Shown here one piece after another: positions 1 to 12,010 of a stretch of 64,000 bases of DNA (position 1 is the stretch's first letter; every line of letters begins with the position of its first letter). This DNA comes from Talpa occidentalis (lineage: Eukaryota > Chordata > Mammalia > Eulipotyphla > Talpidae), in assembly GCF_014898055.3 (NCBI RefSeq), contig NW_023600993.1, positions 19,558,850 to 19,622,849 of the forward strand, given 5' to 3'. The position numbers were made by a program, and so were the translations under genes. The notes under the pieces were generated by a model that did no database searches, was not told where the DNA came from, and worked only from the letters and a program-made list of their open reading frames with translations.

Positions 1-517
1 AGGTCTTTAACACTCATGTCCTTGAATTTGTGAGATCCTACTACATGTAAACATGTACAAACTTAAAAATAAATTCAAGATTCATTGTCATGCAAAATAA
101 TTTAATCAGTGTATGATTTTTTTCCTTCCCCACTGGGCTTCCCTCATTTACCTAGTTTATCCTAATTTTGGTGTCTCCTGTGGAAGCGAATATTAAGAGC
201 CCAGCAAATTACAGTGTTATGGCTCTGGGTCATAATTTCAATTATTGCTGATATTCCTATTCTTTCCAAGTATAATTTACTATAGGTGTAACCAGTTTCT
301 TTTGGATTCTGACCTTGTGAGACTTATTAATATGAATGGGAATACTGATTATTTCTGAATTATTCATCATTTATTGATGTTAACCTGAGTACAATTGCTT
401 CCTTGAAAACATCAAACAGTATTTATTTTATTTGTTCTATACATGAAGCAGTTTATACAGTTTAATATAACAAGTGTAAGTAAACTCAAGGAAACTGACG
501 AGGGAAGATGTGAACTG
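1..517. other. Unassigned AT-rich unique sequence
   Basis: I recognise no gene or repeat family here. The sequence is AT-rich, with no long open frame of coding character. It is the left flank of the L1/LTR cluster that begins at about 518. Confidence 0.5.
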
Positions 518-650
518 GTACTTGTGCTAAGATGGTGATCTCTTTTTAGCTCTTCTGCTATTTTTTTGACTGGATTATTTACTTTGTTTTTGTTGAGTTT
601 CGTCAGCCCTTTGTAGATTTTTGTGATCAGCCCTTTATCATTAGTGTTGT
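518..650. repeat. 133-bp direct repeat, copy 1
   Basis: This block is identical by eye to 1069-1201, and the two copies flank the solo LTR. It contains about 11 bp of the original flank, the left target-site duplication of the neighbouring L1 (aagatggtgatctc, 529-542), and about 108 bp of antisense L1 ORF2 sequence. It is therefore a copy of the left end of the L1 insertion at 1080-1201. A classical retroviral target duplication is only 4-6 bp, so this needs a secondary duplication event. Confidence 0.85.
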
Positions 651-1068
651 ACCCCCACCCCAGGTAAAAGCCAAAGACACTGGGAACTCCACATCCCATC
701 ACCACCAAAGGGAAGGTGGCTGGGACCTGAGGGTGGGGTTAAGCAGCCAGGTGGATACAAAAGGCAGACACGTGGGCTTTGGGGGCTCTTTCCATTTTTG
801 GGCTCTCGGCCAGCTTGCAGCGTCCGGCCAGCTCTGAGAGTGACTTTGGGTTTCCAGGTCGTCGGATCGGGTAGGACGCATTAAAGATTTTATTTCCCTA
901 TTTTCTCCCTGAGTTGTACATTTTCCTTATTTCTTTTTCTCTTGTAAATAAACCTTTTATTAACCCTTTTGTGTGTGTCTGTAGTAGAGTATTCATAAGT
1001 CCCTTTAAAGCGCGCGGGTGAGGACCCACAGCCAGGAACCCGTTAAATATCGGGGTTGCTCTATAACA
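645..1068 (+). mobile_element. Solo LTR of an endogenous retrovirus, class I-like
   Basis: About 424 bp that begin TGTTGTACC and end TATAACA, so the ends follow the retroviral TG...CA rule. An AATAAA polyadenylation signal lies at 947-952, followed by a T- and GT-rich stretch as in an R-U5 region. A TATA-like atacaaaa lies near 755. The GC content, with several CpGs (for example near 840-870 and 1010), is higher than the surroundings. No gag, pol or env sequence lies next to it, so this is a solo LTR. The 4-bp word gtac occurs at the outer edge of the duplicated block (518-521) and directly after the LTR (1069-1072), which would fit a 4-bp target duplication of a class I element. The first six bases (645-650) are shared with the flanking repeat, so the exact start is ambiguous. 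Class assignment is inference from general structure. Confidence 0.7.
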
Positions 1069-1201
1069 GTACTTGTGCTAAGATGGTGATCTCTTTTTAG
1101 CTCTTCTGCTATTTTTTTGACTGGATTATTTACTTTGTTTTTGTTGAGTTTCGTCAGCCCTTTGTAGATTTTTGTGATCAGCCCTTTATCATTAGTGTTG
1201 T
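1069..1201. repeat. 133-bp direct repeat, copy 2
   Basis: This is the second copy of the block at 518-650. Here it runs without a break into the rest of the L1 (tgtgcaaaaattttctccc from 1201), so this copy is in the ancestral position and the copy at 518-650 is the derived one. Confidence 0.85.
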
Positions 1202-1623
1202 GTGCAAAAATTTTCTCCCAGTTGGTGGGGTGTCTCTTAACTTATCGAAAGAGGAAGTGTAAATGGCCAACAGGCATATGAAAAAATGTTCAGCATCACT
1301 TGTAATCAGGGAAATGCAAATCAAAACTACCATGAGATACCATCTTACACCAGTGAAATGGCACATATTAAAAAAACTAGCAACAACAAATGTTGGTGAG
1401 GATGTGGAGAAAAAGGAACTCTCCTGCACTGCTGGTGAGAGTGCAAACTGGTCCAACCACTGTGGAAAGCTGTGTGGAGATTCCTCAACCTGCTAAAGAT
1501 GGATCTTCCATATGATCCAGCAATTCCACTCCTAGGTATTTACCCAAAGGACACAGAAACATTAATTCCAAAGGGCACCAGCACCCCTATGTTTATAGCA
1601 GCACTATTTACAATAGCTAAGTT

Positions 1624-1830
1624 ATGGAACAACCCAAATGCCCAAAAATAGATGACTGGATCAAGAAGATGTGGTACAGATATACAATGGAATATTACTC
1701 AGCAATCAAAAAAGACAAACTCATGCAATTTGCAGCAACATGGATGGAGCTGGAAGGGATCATGCTTAACAAAATAAGCCAGAAAGAAAAAGAAAAATAC
1801 TGGATGATCTCACTCATAGCAGGAATTTAG
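1624..1830 (+). pseudogene. LINE-1 ORF2 C-terminal remnant
   Basis: An open frame of 68 codons within the L1 reads like the C-terminal end of ORF2p (residues WIKKMWYRYTMEYYSAIKKD, then a KEKEKYWMISLIAG tail). This is the cysteine-poor end of the reverse transcriptase protein, without the endonuclease or polymerase domains. The frame upstream (1263-1496) holds another ORF2 piece that is interrupted by a stop. It is not expected to be translated. Confidence 0.8.
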
Positions 1831-1920
1831 AAAACCTAAATAAGGGACCAGGAAAAAAACTAATTATAATAAAATAAAAATCAAAACCAACAAGCAACTC
1901 TGAACCAGAGACACACTATA

Positions 1921-1972
1921 GGGGGGGCGGGTGGAGGGACTAGGGTCAAAATAAGGGGGGTGGGAAGGGAAT
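1921..1972 (+). repeat. G-rich tract of the LINE-1 3'UTR
   Basis: Several runs of three to seven G lie within 52 bp of the L1 3'UTR, enough to form a G-quadruplex. A polypurine G-rich tract is a known feature of mammalian L1 3'UTRs. The same tract appears in the second young L1 at about 54110-54165. Confidence 0.75.
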
Positions 1973-2076
1973 TGTATGGGGACTATAACCAAGATGAAAA
2001 TGCATACATTGTGCAAAAATGAAAAATGATGTAAAAAATACATTAATTAGTTAATTTTTAAAAAGATGGTAATCTC

Positions 2077-5000
2077 AACCAGGCACTGGGGCCGACTGTA
2101 AATTCCAAGTGACTAAAGAGATAAAACAAAGTCATCTTGGATTACATGGTCATGTCATCATCCTTTTTTAATTCCTGATTTGGAGCTTTAAGTAAAAAAA
2201 ACCCACGAGTGCTAATCATCTATATTTTAAGAAACTTAATGTGGCCTGATTATTAAAATTCATCTAAAATTACCAAGGGACCATGGCGACAGGATCTGAG
2301 CTGTGACTGCAACATAGACCTGGAATAATTTAGATAAAATCAATTTTTGGATATCAAAGCTATGATTAAGATATTTTCTAGTCCTGCACAAAAGCTCATC
2401 TTGCATTTATTATTCCAAAATGCATCTTTATATAATGATTATTAAATAATAAACTCACTAAAAAAGATGAGAATATGAAAATCATAAAAACTAAAATTGC
2501 TCCTTCATTTATAGAAACATTGTCTTCCAAAATTGACTCAACATTCACTGAAACCTCTTGCAACTCTGCTAACGAATTTTCCTATCCCCTTTTGGGCCTT
2601 ATTTAGAGAAATTTTTGCCAATTTTCATTTTCCCTTGTATTAAATAAGTATCTTTTGTAAAGCGTAGGTTTATAATGCTTTCTTTACACATACTCATCAT
2701 TTCATAGTATGGAGATTTGTATTTTTTCTGAACTAACATATTTTTGTCTTTCTTAATTGACTCTAAGTTCTCATTTTCCCATTTTTTCTCTACCATTCTT
2801 CCTTATTTAGAAAATAAACTAGCTTTCAGAATTGTCTTTAATTTCAAGCAATTAGATATTTTTGTAACAAGTCATGGTCTTTTAATCCATCCTTAAAAGC
2901 CTCTTCCCTGCCCTACTTTTTCTTTCCTTTCTGTTTCCTATTCTTTTGAAAACCTATTTTCATGTGTATTTCACAATCACATATATACTTATTGAAATTG
3001 AATATGAAAAACTAACATTTCAAAACCTGTGCAATGTTGCATAACATTTACTGTAAATAAACCTTGAAACAGAATAAAGATGGATTTATTATATTGATAC
3101 CAATATAAAGGATATTGGCAACACAATGAATAATATCTTGATTTATAAATTTGTAAAGATGAGTAAATATTGTTGAAACAATGGGTTGTTCTTGTGACCT
3201 TATCAGAATATTAGATTATTATATTTGTTACCTCGTGGCTGATGTTCTAATTTAAAGAGTAAGACTCGAAACATTTATAGAAACATATAATAAGGTATAT
3301 ATCTTGAACATGCATTCAGTAAGTTGAGTGCAATCATAATTAAGTTTTCTAATTATGGAACATAGAGTACTTAATAGAGCGTAGGAGTTCTTCTGATATT
3401 AATAACAGAAAAGAATGGTATGTTGCTAATAACAGGGTCGGGACATTCACGGCTATGCCTGCACACATGTTTATACAATATGAGGATCATTGTACATAAC
3501 TCCAACGTTTATGTACATGAAATGTATACGCATCTCAGGATATGATAAACAATGTCTTTTCTTGCAACTGCAAATGAGGACAAAACAAAGAGAGCAAAAA
3601 TAAAACTGCCCCTGGCTGAGATGAAAAATAGGGTATTAAAAAGAACAGGAAGACATTTTAAAGAAAGCAGCGTGAAGTGTCAGCAACCTAGACTCTGCTT
3701 ACTGATGACATGTCCTTGGTAATCTTCTGTCCTCCTCCTGCACTGGCAGAATCAACTTCTACGAGTACTTTTGTCTCAGGGTTGATCAAGTCAGCCAGAA
3801 AACTCTGTGACTCCTTTTGACACAAAGGATTTTTTTCCCTATTCCATCTCTGCAGGGGTTAATAACCCGGCAAACAATTATTAATCTTAAGGTGAAAAGA
3901 GAATATCCATGCAGAGCTGAGCACATTTTTACCCCAGGGGATTATTGATTTATACAATGACTTTTGTCCTTAGTAAATCTCAGTGGTGTACAATTTACTA
4001 AGGATAAACCAAACTCCTGGGGTCTTTCTTCAATTAATGCATCCTTTTTGGAAACCTTTGATTTCTCCAAGGGCTTCAAGCTAGACAAAATGAGATTTTG
4101 AAAAAAATAAATATACTAAAATGATGGACTAATGTCAGGTAAAAGTAGCTTTAGATTAACCTCACATTTATTTTTTATTAAACTTGGGAACCAGATTTTT
4201 ATGATGGTCACTTAGTACTCTAAAACTGTTAATCTTCTAATATCAATATAAGTTGGTATTTTGGATTGGATAATTTTTCCCCTGGGGGGAGCTATCCTGT
4301 GCATCATGGGGCATTGAACAGCCTCCCTAGATTCTACACTAGATGGAAGTCAGTAGCATCTCAGCCACCCGTTTTGACAACCAAAAATGTTTTCGGAGAA
4401 TCTGAAATTTTCCCTGGGGCAAAATCACCCCTCAGTGGAGAACTGTGGTTGTAAAATATTTGTAACTTCTCTTGCCAGCCACACAAAAATGATGATTCTT
4501 ACAACTAGAAAGCCTGATCCAGGATCTCTCATTGGTCATCACTTTTGAAGAACAGTCTGTTTCCTTAATTATAACATACCTAAGTAAGCCCCAGTTCTTC
4601 CAACCCAGTGTACCTACTGCTGAGTCTAGTAAGTGACATGACAGTTCCTTCAGGACAACTGCCATTTGTCTCTCACCAGCAGGGCCACTCACTTTTCCAG
4701 CCACCTGCTGGTATCCTTCTACTCCCTGCAGCTCAAATCTGACTTTCCCTTCTACCTTTTTCTCTAAATCTGCTGATTTTTCCAGTCAGTAATCATGGAT
4801 CACCAATAGCTCAATATATTGCTTAAGGTGATGGTGGTTGCTGGAATTGATACTACTAAGTCTCAAGTAGTTTATTACAGTAGAAGCTTGTTTTCCATGC
4901 ACATCATGGATTCACTAAATGAAATGGAGCATAGGTCATGCAAAAACATAAAAACAGTTGTAACTAGATTGCAACCATACACCGAGCAGCAGAGGCTATG

Positions 5001-5949
5001 TAAATGCAATAAATAGCCTTTATTTTTAGTCCCCAAAATATTGGAATGAATTCAGTTTGGTTTGTGTCTCAACTATGAAAAGTCATTTGAAAAAACTGGA
5101 AATACCCAGGCCTTGATGGGTACTATTAGCTTCTCTTTTGCACTGTGAAATATGATCTTAAATTTTAAGAAAATATTTTTATGTTTAAGGGAACATCTTA
5201 ATAAAAGTAAGAATAGTGAGGTCTCTCTGAGCTGTAATTTCCCTAGGTATCAAGGAACATGAGCAGGAGATGTTGGGAGTGATTAGAGAGATTATCTACT
5301 TTTATTTGAAACATGTATTTCATAGGGAAAAGAGTGGGGATCTCATAAGTAAAGAGATTAGGCAAAAATCTGACTAGGGATATAAAAGATCAATATGTTT
5401 CCTTTGGCTAATCTATTAATAAACTCGGGTCCAAGAAATTAGGAAATAAAAACACCTACACTTTTAATAAAAGAAACAAAGCAACAATGATGATTTATTC
5501 ATGAGTTCCCAGAGACTTAATGAAAAATTTTCATGGGCATAATGAGGTGATTTTTATTATGTTTATTCCTCACATTTTCTATTCAAGATAATATAAGGGA
5601 AGCTATAAAATCAAGACGATTAATGAATGTTTTTCAGTTTCAGCACTTTATATTTGAAATTTTAATGGTAATTTAAACTGGAGAGGACAGGTTTTTAAAG
5701 GTAGGATTGTAATTTCTTGAACTAATTCACTGGGGAGTTAGAAAATTTGCCATTTTAGAGAACAGTTACTGAAAGCACAAAGACAACACTTAATAATATG
5801 TACAGTAAATTATATATCTATGATACAAATATTTACAAAAGTTAATGGTTCAATATCAGGTGTAAAGAAAACTTTAAAAACTTATATGAAATTTTCTTTA
5901 ATATATTACTTTTTCTTGAGGAAACATTGGTTAGCAACACTTTACATGC
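2077..5949. other. Unassigned AT-rich sequence
   Basis: I can assign no gene or repeat family with confidence across these 3.9 kb. The only distinct structure I see is the hairpin at 3967-4004. Short open frames (for example 4266-4454 and 4432-4704 on opposite strands) lack any recognisable domain and look like chance. Confidence 0.5.
3967..4004. repeat. Perfect inverted repeat (12-bp arms)
   Basis: The arm tccttagtaaat (3967-3978) is the exact reverse complement of atttactaagga (3993-4004), with a 14-base loop. Outside the arms, one G-T mismatch is followed by three more complementary pairs, giving 15 of 16 matching. It is not part of any repeat family I recognise. Confidence 0.85.
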
Positions 5950-7215
5950 TTTGAGGTTTGGGATTGCTGGATCACACGGTGCATCTGTTTTTAATATTTT
6001 GAGAAACATCTATGCTGCTTTTCATAGGGCCTGGCCCAATCTACATTCTCATTAACACTGTATGGGGTTCCTTATTCTTCACAGCCACCACCATTTGTTG
6101 TTTCTGGTCTTTTTGAGATGCATCATTTTCACAGGTGTGAGGTATTAATCTCACTGTGGTTTTGATTTGCATTTTCCCCGTGATAAGTGATGAAGAGCCC
6201 TTTTTCATGTGCCTATTGACTATCTGCATATCTTCTTAAAGAAGTGTCTATTTAGATCTTCTACCCATTTTTATTGGGGTCTTCGTTTCCTTTTTGCTGA
6301 CTTGTATGAGTTCTTGATAGATCTTGGATTTTAGTTCCTCACTGGATATATGACATACAAATTTTTCTACTATTCAATAGGATGTCTTTTTGTTTTAATC
6401 ATAGTTTCTTTTGCTGTGCATAATCTTGTAATTTGATGTAGTCCCATTTGTTTTTATTCTCCCTTTGTTTCTTTCCAGTTAAAGATAAATCCACAAATTT
6501 GTGTTGTGGAGTGTTTTGTCTATGTTTTATTCTATGTATTTTATAGTTTCTGGTCTTAAATCCAAGACTTTAATCCATTTTGAGTTATTTTTTATGTATC
6601 ATAGGAGAAGTGGTCCAGTTTTATTTTTTTGCATATGGCTGTCCATGTTTTCTAAGACTATTTGTTAAAGAGATTTTCCTTTCTCCAATGATTATTCTTG
6701 GCTCCTTTGTCATAGAGTAATTGTGATTATAAGTGTATGTTTATTTCTGGGATCTCAATTCTATTCCATTGGTCTATGGGTCTATTTTTAATTCAGTTCC
6801 ATACAGTTTTGTTACTATTGCTTTGCAGTAAAATATGAAGTCTGGGAATGTGATATCTCTGTTCCATTTTGTCAGGGTTGCTTTGGCTATTCAAGGTTTT
6901 TTTGTGGTTCCTTATGAATTTTGATAATGTTTATTCTATTTCTTTGAATAATGCCTTTGAAATCATGATAGAAATTGCATTGATTCTGTATATTGCCTTG
7001 GGTGAGATGGCCACTTTAATAATAATATTAATTCCTCTAACCCCTATGCAGGGAATAGCTACGAAAACTTTTGACTGATACTCCTTGCATCACAAAGTTT
7101 AGAATATTCCACAGTGTTCTGAAGTTTTCAGGCATTTCTGTGGACTTTTAGTTGTTTTTATACCCTTGAACATCAGTTTCACTTTATCTTCTTGGTTCAT
7201 GTATTTCTAAAACAC
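5950..7215 (-). mobile_element. LINE-1 ORF2 fragment, old, antisense
   Basis: The plus strand carries the familiar antisense L1 landmarks in order: gggattgctggatcac (about 5961), gaggtattaatctcactgtg (about 6140), gttttgatttgcattttcc (about 6158), tttgatgtagtcccatttg (about 6433), tccattttgagttatttttt (about 6573), ggctcctttgtcatagagta (about 6700) and gctttggctattcaagg (about 6880). Many substitutions and stops show it is old. The last 140 bp (from about 7080) are weaker and the boundary is approximate. Confidence 0.88.
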
Positions 7216-8584
7216 TATAACCCCATTCCCCTGATATAAATCACATATGCATAAGCACTGAAAGGCTATTAATTCACTGTAACTTCAAATATGGTATAGT
7301 GCATCTGTTTACATAGTTAACTTTTTTTTAAGCTAAGGTACAATATTTTGCAAAATAACACACATTTTGTTTTCAACCTAAGGTAGCATTTTCTTGGAAA
7401 TAAAACTATTAATGTCATCTTTAAAACCCCTATTATTTAAAAAAAGTGCAAGGAATTGGAATATGGAAGAAACTTCTATGGGTAGAACTGTCCCAGATTA
7501 CAAGTCTGGTCCTGTGGGTTACTGCAGTTGAAGGTGCTTAAGAAGAAGTTTATCATCACTTGGAAGCTGTGTTCAGCTAGAGGACGTCTGTGAGAATGTT
7601 GAAACTAATATAATAGATTATCTTATAATTTTCCCCTAGACCTCAAGTTCAGAGTTTATACTCCTCAGTTCACAGCATATGATCATCATTATCCACTTGA
7701 ATCCTTTTTTTTTTTCTTGATTTCATTTTCTTTTACTTTTTCCCCACAACCTTCAGTTCCAACTTACTCCCTTAAGTAGAAACTCACTCAAGTGTGTTTA
7801 ATTATCCTTAAATATGCATTTATTTTATAAAACATGAGACTTTATGATATGTGTTTTAAATTTGAATGGTGTAAGCTATCAATCTGTGTTTCTTTCTTTA
7901 AGCATTTAATATTACTTATTTGCATCTAATGCATACTTCACATAATTCATAATAGTGGTTTAAGACATTTTGCTTGGGGCTGTAAAAGCCTTTGTTAAAA
8001 TGAAATGTTGTAGATGGCTAGATATGACAGATGTAAGTAAGTCTTCTTTGGCTAGAAGGGTTTGTGTGGGTGTGGAGTCCCCCTTAATCTTCGTGGTCTT
8101 TCTTTTATCCTCAACATAGCTCCTGGAGCACCTCTTTGGAGTTGAGGCCCTTTGAAACACAATATGGAAGCTCTTGGACTAAATGTTACCTAAATTGTGT
8201 CTCCCCCAACTACTTTTCAAAATCTATCATTCAGTAAAATGCAGCGTATTGTTTATCTGTGTTTACTGTCATGCTCGCTAACCTTTGTGATCAAGGTCTT
8301 GGTGTATTCACTAGATCCACTTAACCCTCCATACACCTTTTAAGATAGTGAGTGGGCAAAGCCTTTTTCACAGCTGACCAAGAGATGTTGTGGTATGTTG
8401 ATAAGCATTTTATACAACAGGCTTATAGAGTACTTGAGAGAAGAGAAGAGAACACTGGGCTAGCTCTCTCTATGTAAGAATATCTCCTGCATTCTTACTT
8501 CAAGTAAATGAGATATGGAAAGTTACCACCTCATGAGATGTCACATGGAGTTGAATATTAATAAAATTTTCTGAAAATATAATC
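7216..8584. other. Unassigned sequence
   Basis: AT-rich DNA with no gene or repeat that I can name. Short frames here show no domain or codon pattern. Confidence 0.45.
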
Positions 8585-8705
8585 AATAAATTTTTCTGAA
8601 AACTCAATATACACACATATACGTATGTATATATGGTACCTCCTCTCTCTATAGATATACATATATAAGCACATATATATAAATCTACATGTGTGTGTAA
8701 CATTA
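8585..8705. repeat. Degenerate TA/CA-rich simple-repeat region
   Basis: Alternating purine-pyrimidine sequence of the kind acacatatacgtatgtatat runs for about 120 bp with many interruptions, including a tgtgtgtg stretch near 8690. The frames that cross it (rich in Y, I and C) are artefacts of this composition. Confidence 0.75.
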
Positions 8706-9068
8706 AGTGAAAGGCCTCTGAAAATGTGTTCCATAGTTTTTTTACCCAGAATAAAATGAAGAGAAATATGAACAAACTTTTCCATGTGCTGTGGGACCTC
8801 TAGAGCTGTTTGCTCCTGGAATAAATAGGCCCAGCCTTCCGGAACCTAAAATAAGCATGCCTTTTTTCATGTTTTTGTTTTTTTTTTTATACTTCTTGCT
8901 GATGTCAGTTTGTTCATCATTAACAGCTAGTCTACTCCACCTCTCATAAATCACCATTGGTAGTCTGTTATGAATTGAGAAACCAGTTAAGCAAACCTTT
9001 AAAAATGGACTCTATTGTGCACAATTCTCTCAGAAGTTCCTGAATAAATCACACAATCTTTGCGGTTT
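8706..9068. other. Unassigned sequence
   Basis: No gene or named repeat seen. A T-run at about 8876-8890 is the only simple feature. Confidence 0.4.
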
Positions 9069-9325
9069 TTATTTTTTTTTAAGATTTATTTATTCATGCG
9101 TATAAGAACCAGGGTACAGGCCAGATGTGCAGAAGGGTGAGAGGATTCACCAGAGACAGAGTGGGGAACAGGCAGATCTACTGAAATATACTGCTGATGG
9201 GAGCAGCGGACAGGAGAGGTGCCAGGTGGGATTCTTGCCGGCTGGCCAGGATTGAACCGGCACTGCAGAGGCTGCGGACAGCTTCACAGCACTGCTCTCA
9301 ACAGCCTGCACCACCAGGGGAGGCC
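9069..9325 (-). mobile_element. tRNA-derived SINE, near full length, antisense
   Basis: Read on the minus strand it starts ggcctcccctggtggtgcag, with an A-box-like head, and has a B-box-like ggttcaatcctgg (complement near 9246-9260). It then has the family body that includes ctctgtctctggtgaatcct and ends in the tgtaccctggttcttata tail, (AAAT)n and poly(A), seen on the plus strand as the T-run 9069-9080. It belongs to the same family as 15838-16103 and 34357-34636. I could not find a clear target-site duplication. Confidence 0.88.
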
Positions 9326-11479
9326 CTACTGTTTTGATTTTGTGGGAGACTCTATGCATGCTCAGAGCATCTTCTCTTCCTTTCTGGTTCTTGTCTCTCC
9401 TTTGGGTTACTGGGGTTGCTAGGTGAGTGCCTGTGTTGGCTTTCACCATGTTTGCTTTTGTCAGAAATACATATTCAGGGACTTTGCCACCCCCATTATC
9501 CTTCTGCTTCCCTTTGGGATTAATTTGGCTTGAAGAGCCAGATAAATCTTCAGAGTCACTAAATTATTTTTGGTTTCCTGAAGTAGTCAAGCTGATTCTC
9601 GAATAGGTCTCAAATTTATTCATGAGATGTTTCTGAGGTAATCAATCAGGGGTTATAATTATTGCTTCACTCGATACCTAAAATATTCCAGCTGTAAGAA
9701 ATCTGTCTTTCTTCATTGGCCCAAAGACCCTTTGTTGATAATACCAACTATACTAAATAAATGTCTTTCAGAAGAGGAATGAAGACTTCTTTGTTGATGA
9801 CTATAATATGGAATGGTGGATTTGCTCATTGTTATTATTTTTAATAATGGTTTTGTCAGTAAAGCATTTAGATATTTTACTAACAGATCTTCTAGAAGTA
9901 AGAAATTCCCTGCATTTAGTTTCATTTTTGAGAACACAGTTCAAAGGACAGTATTTCTCAATGTAAGAGAACATATAATAATTCCTGTGCCATAGTGGAA
10001 ATCTATATATCCACTTAACTAACAACCTGCATGTTCTTAAAAGGACATGTTCTTATATTATTGTTCTCAACCTTCCACCTAAACATGTTGATGCCAACTA
10101 GAACTGGCATCATCGACAATGTTGTTCATTCTTTATTCTTCCTGACCTGAGTCAACCACCATAGACTTCACATAGTCCACATCTGCAGTTGTTTTGCCTT
10201 GGCTTAATTTTCACATTTCCAAATGATGTGTTGTTTTTCTTTGCTTTGCAGCCCTTATCCCATTCTGATGTGAATCATTAGAATTAAAAGATAGGAGTCC
10301 ACTTTACTCAAGTGAGCCTCTCTAAATTTCCATCACAAAGGAATCAGATAGTAGACCCCCATGCAATTGTTTAGAAAGGACAACCATGGTGGAAACATTT
10401 GTACCCAAGACAAGAGAAAATGATGGTTGCAAAATAGTATTATGAGCTCATGTTTGTACAACAACAACAAATTGAAATAACAATGCAACAATGAATCAGA
10501 AAAATATCTGGAAAAAATTTACCTGCCATCAAAACTGCCATAATTGGACCAGGAGGAGCCAAGAAGGGTAGAGTTGAGGAATACATAATTATGCATTGTA
10601 TGACTTTATAAAACAACCATGCAAAAATGCCATTTTAAGTTATTTTATAGAAAGACTGGAAAAGCTGAGTGATGGATTTTTCGGGATGGGCCATGAAGGA
10701 TCACACACAAAGACAGGTTTCCATGGTCAGGATAGATGCATACTCTGTCCATGCAGGGGGCACCATATTCTGTACACTGAACACTGAGAGAGGCTAACTG
10801 CCAACAGTTAAATGACTGCTGATTGAAGGATAGACTTTCTGTCACTCTCAAAATCATTGAAAATAATTGGATTGACCCTCTGATTGGCCCAGGAGAACTT
10901 CTCACACAGATGCATTGACCCAATCTCTCCATAGTCATTTTCTGACAGTAGTTAGGTTGCTTGTATTTAATTGGACGGGAGAGATGAAAAAGAGTGGAGT
11001 TATATATTCAGAACCATGTCTATCTTGAGATGAATTCCCTCCTGGCATGTATGACCTGGGGTCAGCCTCATGCTGACCAGTTGGAAATTTTCCAAAGCCA
11101 TTTTTCAAACACTGCTTTTAAGTATCCTGTCCTGCAAACTTGGGGTCCCAGATAACCAGACGACACAATTGCCATGAGCTTTCTAAACTCATTTATTTGA
11201 GAAAGGAAGAATTGGTCTAAACCTCTCTGTCTAACCTGTCTATGTGTTAAGCACAACTGAAACAGCAAAACCTCCTCATTACAAATGGAAATGATAAAAG
11301 TTTCTTTGGCTTTAGAACTGAAGTGAAAAAAGACCAGCTTGAGAAGAATGCCCTACAAGCTTTCTCAATGTAATAATAGAGGTGGTGAGCACACAGAGTC
11401 CTTACAGATTGGTGGTAGGAGAGTAAATGGTAGTCATCTTAGAACTCATCTGATTAAAATGGAAAGCTAGCATACTTTA
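9326..11479. other. Unassigned sequence
   Basis: Mostly unique DNA. No repeat family or exon could be named. The stretch 10540-10940 has opposing frames of 63 and 97 codons (10596-10787 and 10645-10938) without any recognisable motif. Confidence 0.45.
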
Positions 11480-12010
11480 TCCACTTATCTATTGCTATAA
11501 AATACAGTGATTAAAAGATTACTGTTATTTTTCACGACTGTATGGCTTGACTGAGCTCATCTGGGTCATTCTTATTGGGATCTTTCATGTAGTTGAAGTC
11601 AGCTGACAACTAAGTGCTGGAATTTTCCAAAAGCTCAACTGCATAAGTTGACTTTTTCACGCAGAACATACATGGCGTCTCAACTTCTGTAGCTGAACAG
11701 ATGTGGGCTGAATGTTCTCTCTCTCTCTCCCCCAATATGATATTTCCAAATGGTGAGCTCGGGCTTTCTCACAGTGTGGGGGTCTCAAGGCAGTCACACT
11801 GCCGCCACAGTGACAGGTGTCCTGAGTAGAAACTGCAGAGCTTCTATGACTTCTCGGAAGTTCAAGAGCATAATTTCTACTGCATTCTGTTGGCCAAGTA
11901 ACTAAGTCAAGTCAGCTCACTTTCAAAAAGATAGGAATTAGACTAATAATGTGAAGAGCATCAGGGAAGTAAGGAATTGGTGGTAGCCATCTTCAGAGAC
12001 TATTTACTCC
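11480..12010. repeat. Old interspersed repeat, family not assigned
   Basis: The start (cacttatctattgctataaa at about 11491) and the later cgcattctattggtca-like word (here tgcattctgttggccaagta, about 11881) resemble a placental dispersed repeat known for 'tatctattgctgcataacaaat'. The block ends near gtagccatcttcagagac (about 11984), which also fits. I cannot name the family reliably. It is clearly diverged. Confidence 0.5.

Larger units (their letters stand above)
1094..2062 (+). mobile_element. LINE-1, 5'-truncated and 5'-inverted (twin-primed)
   Basis: The left part (1094 to about 1247) is antisense L1 ORF2. From about 1250 the strand switches and sense ORF2 follows (atggccaacaggcatatgaa), then the ORF2 end at about 1830, a G-rich 3'UTR (1921-1972) and an A/T-rich tail. 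The inverted piece ends in the ORF2 region just upstream of where the sense piece starts, which is the hallmark of twin priming. The target duplication is aagatggtgatctc (1080-1093) against aagatggtaatctc (2063-2076), 13 of 14 matching. The tail is degenerate rather than a clean poly(A). The element is dead and cannot encode a full ORF2. Confidence 0.9.

Noticed and set aside
9147..9449. 100-codon minus frame, and a similar 97-codon plus frame at 34309-34602
   Set aside because: Both share a segment (residues like LSAASAVPVQSWPAG) only because both lie in copies of the same SINE. This is not a gene family.
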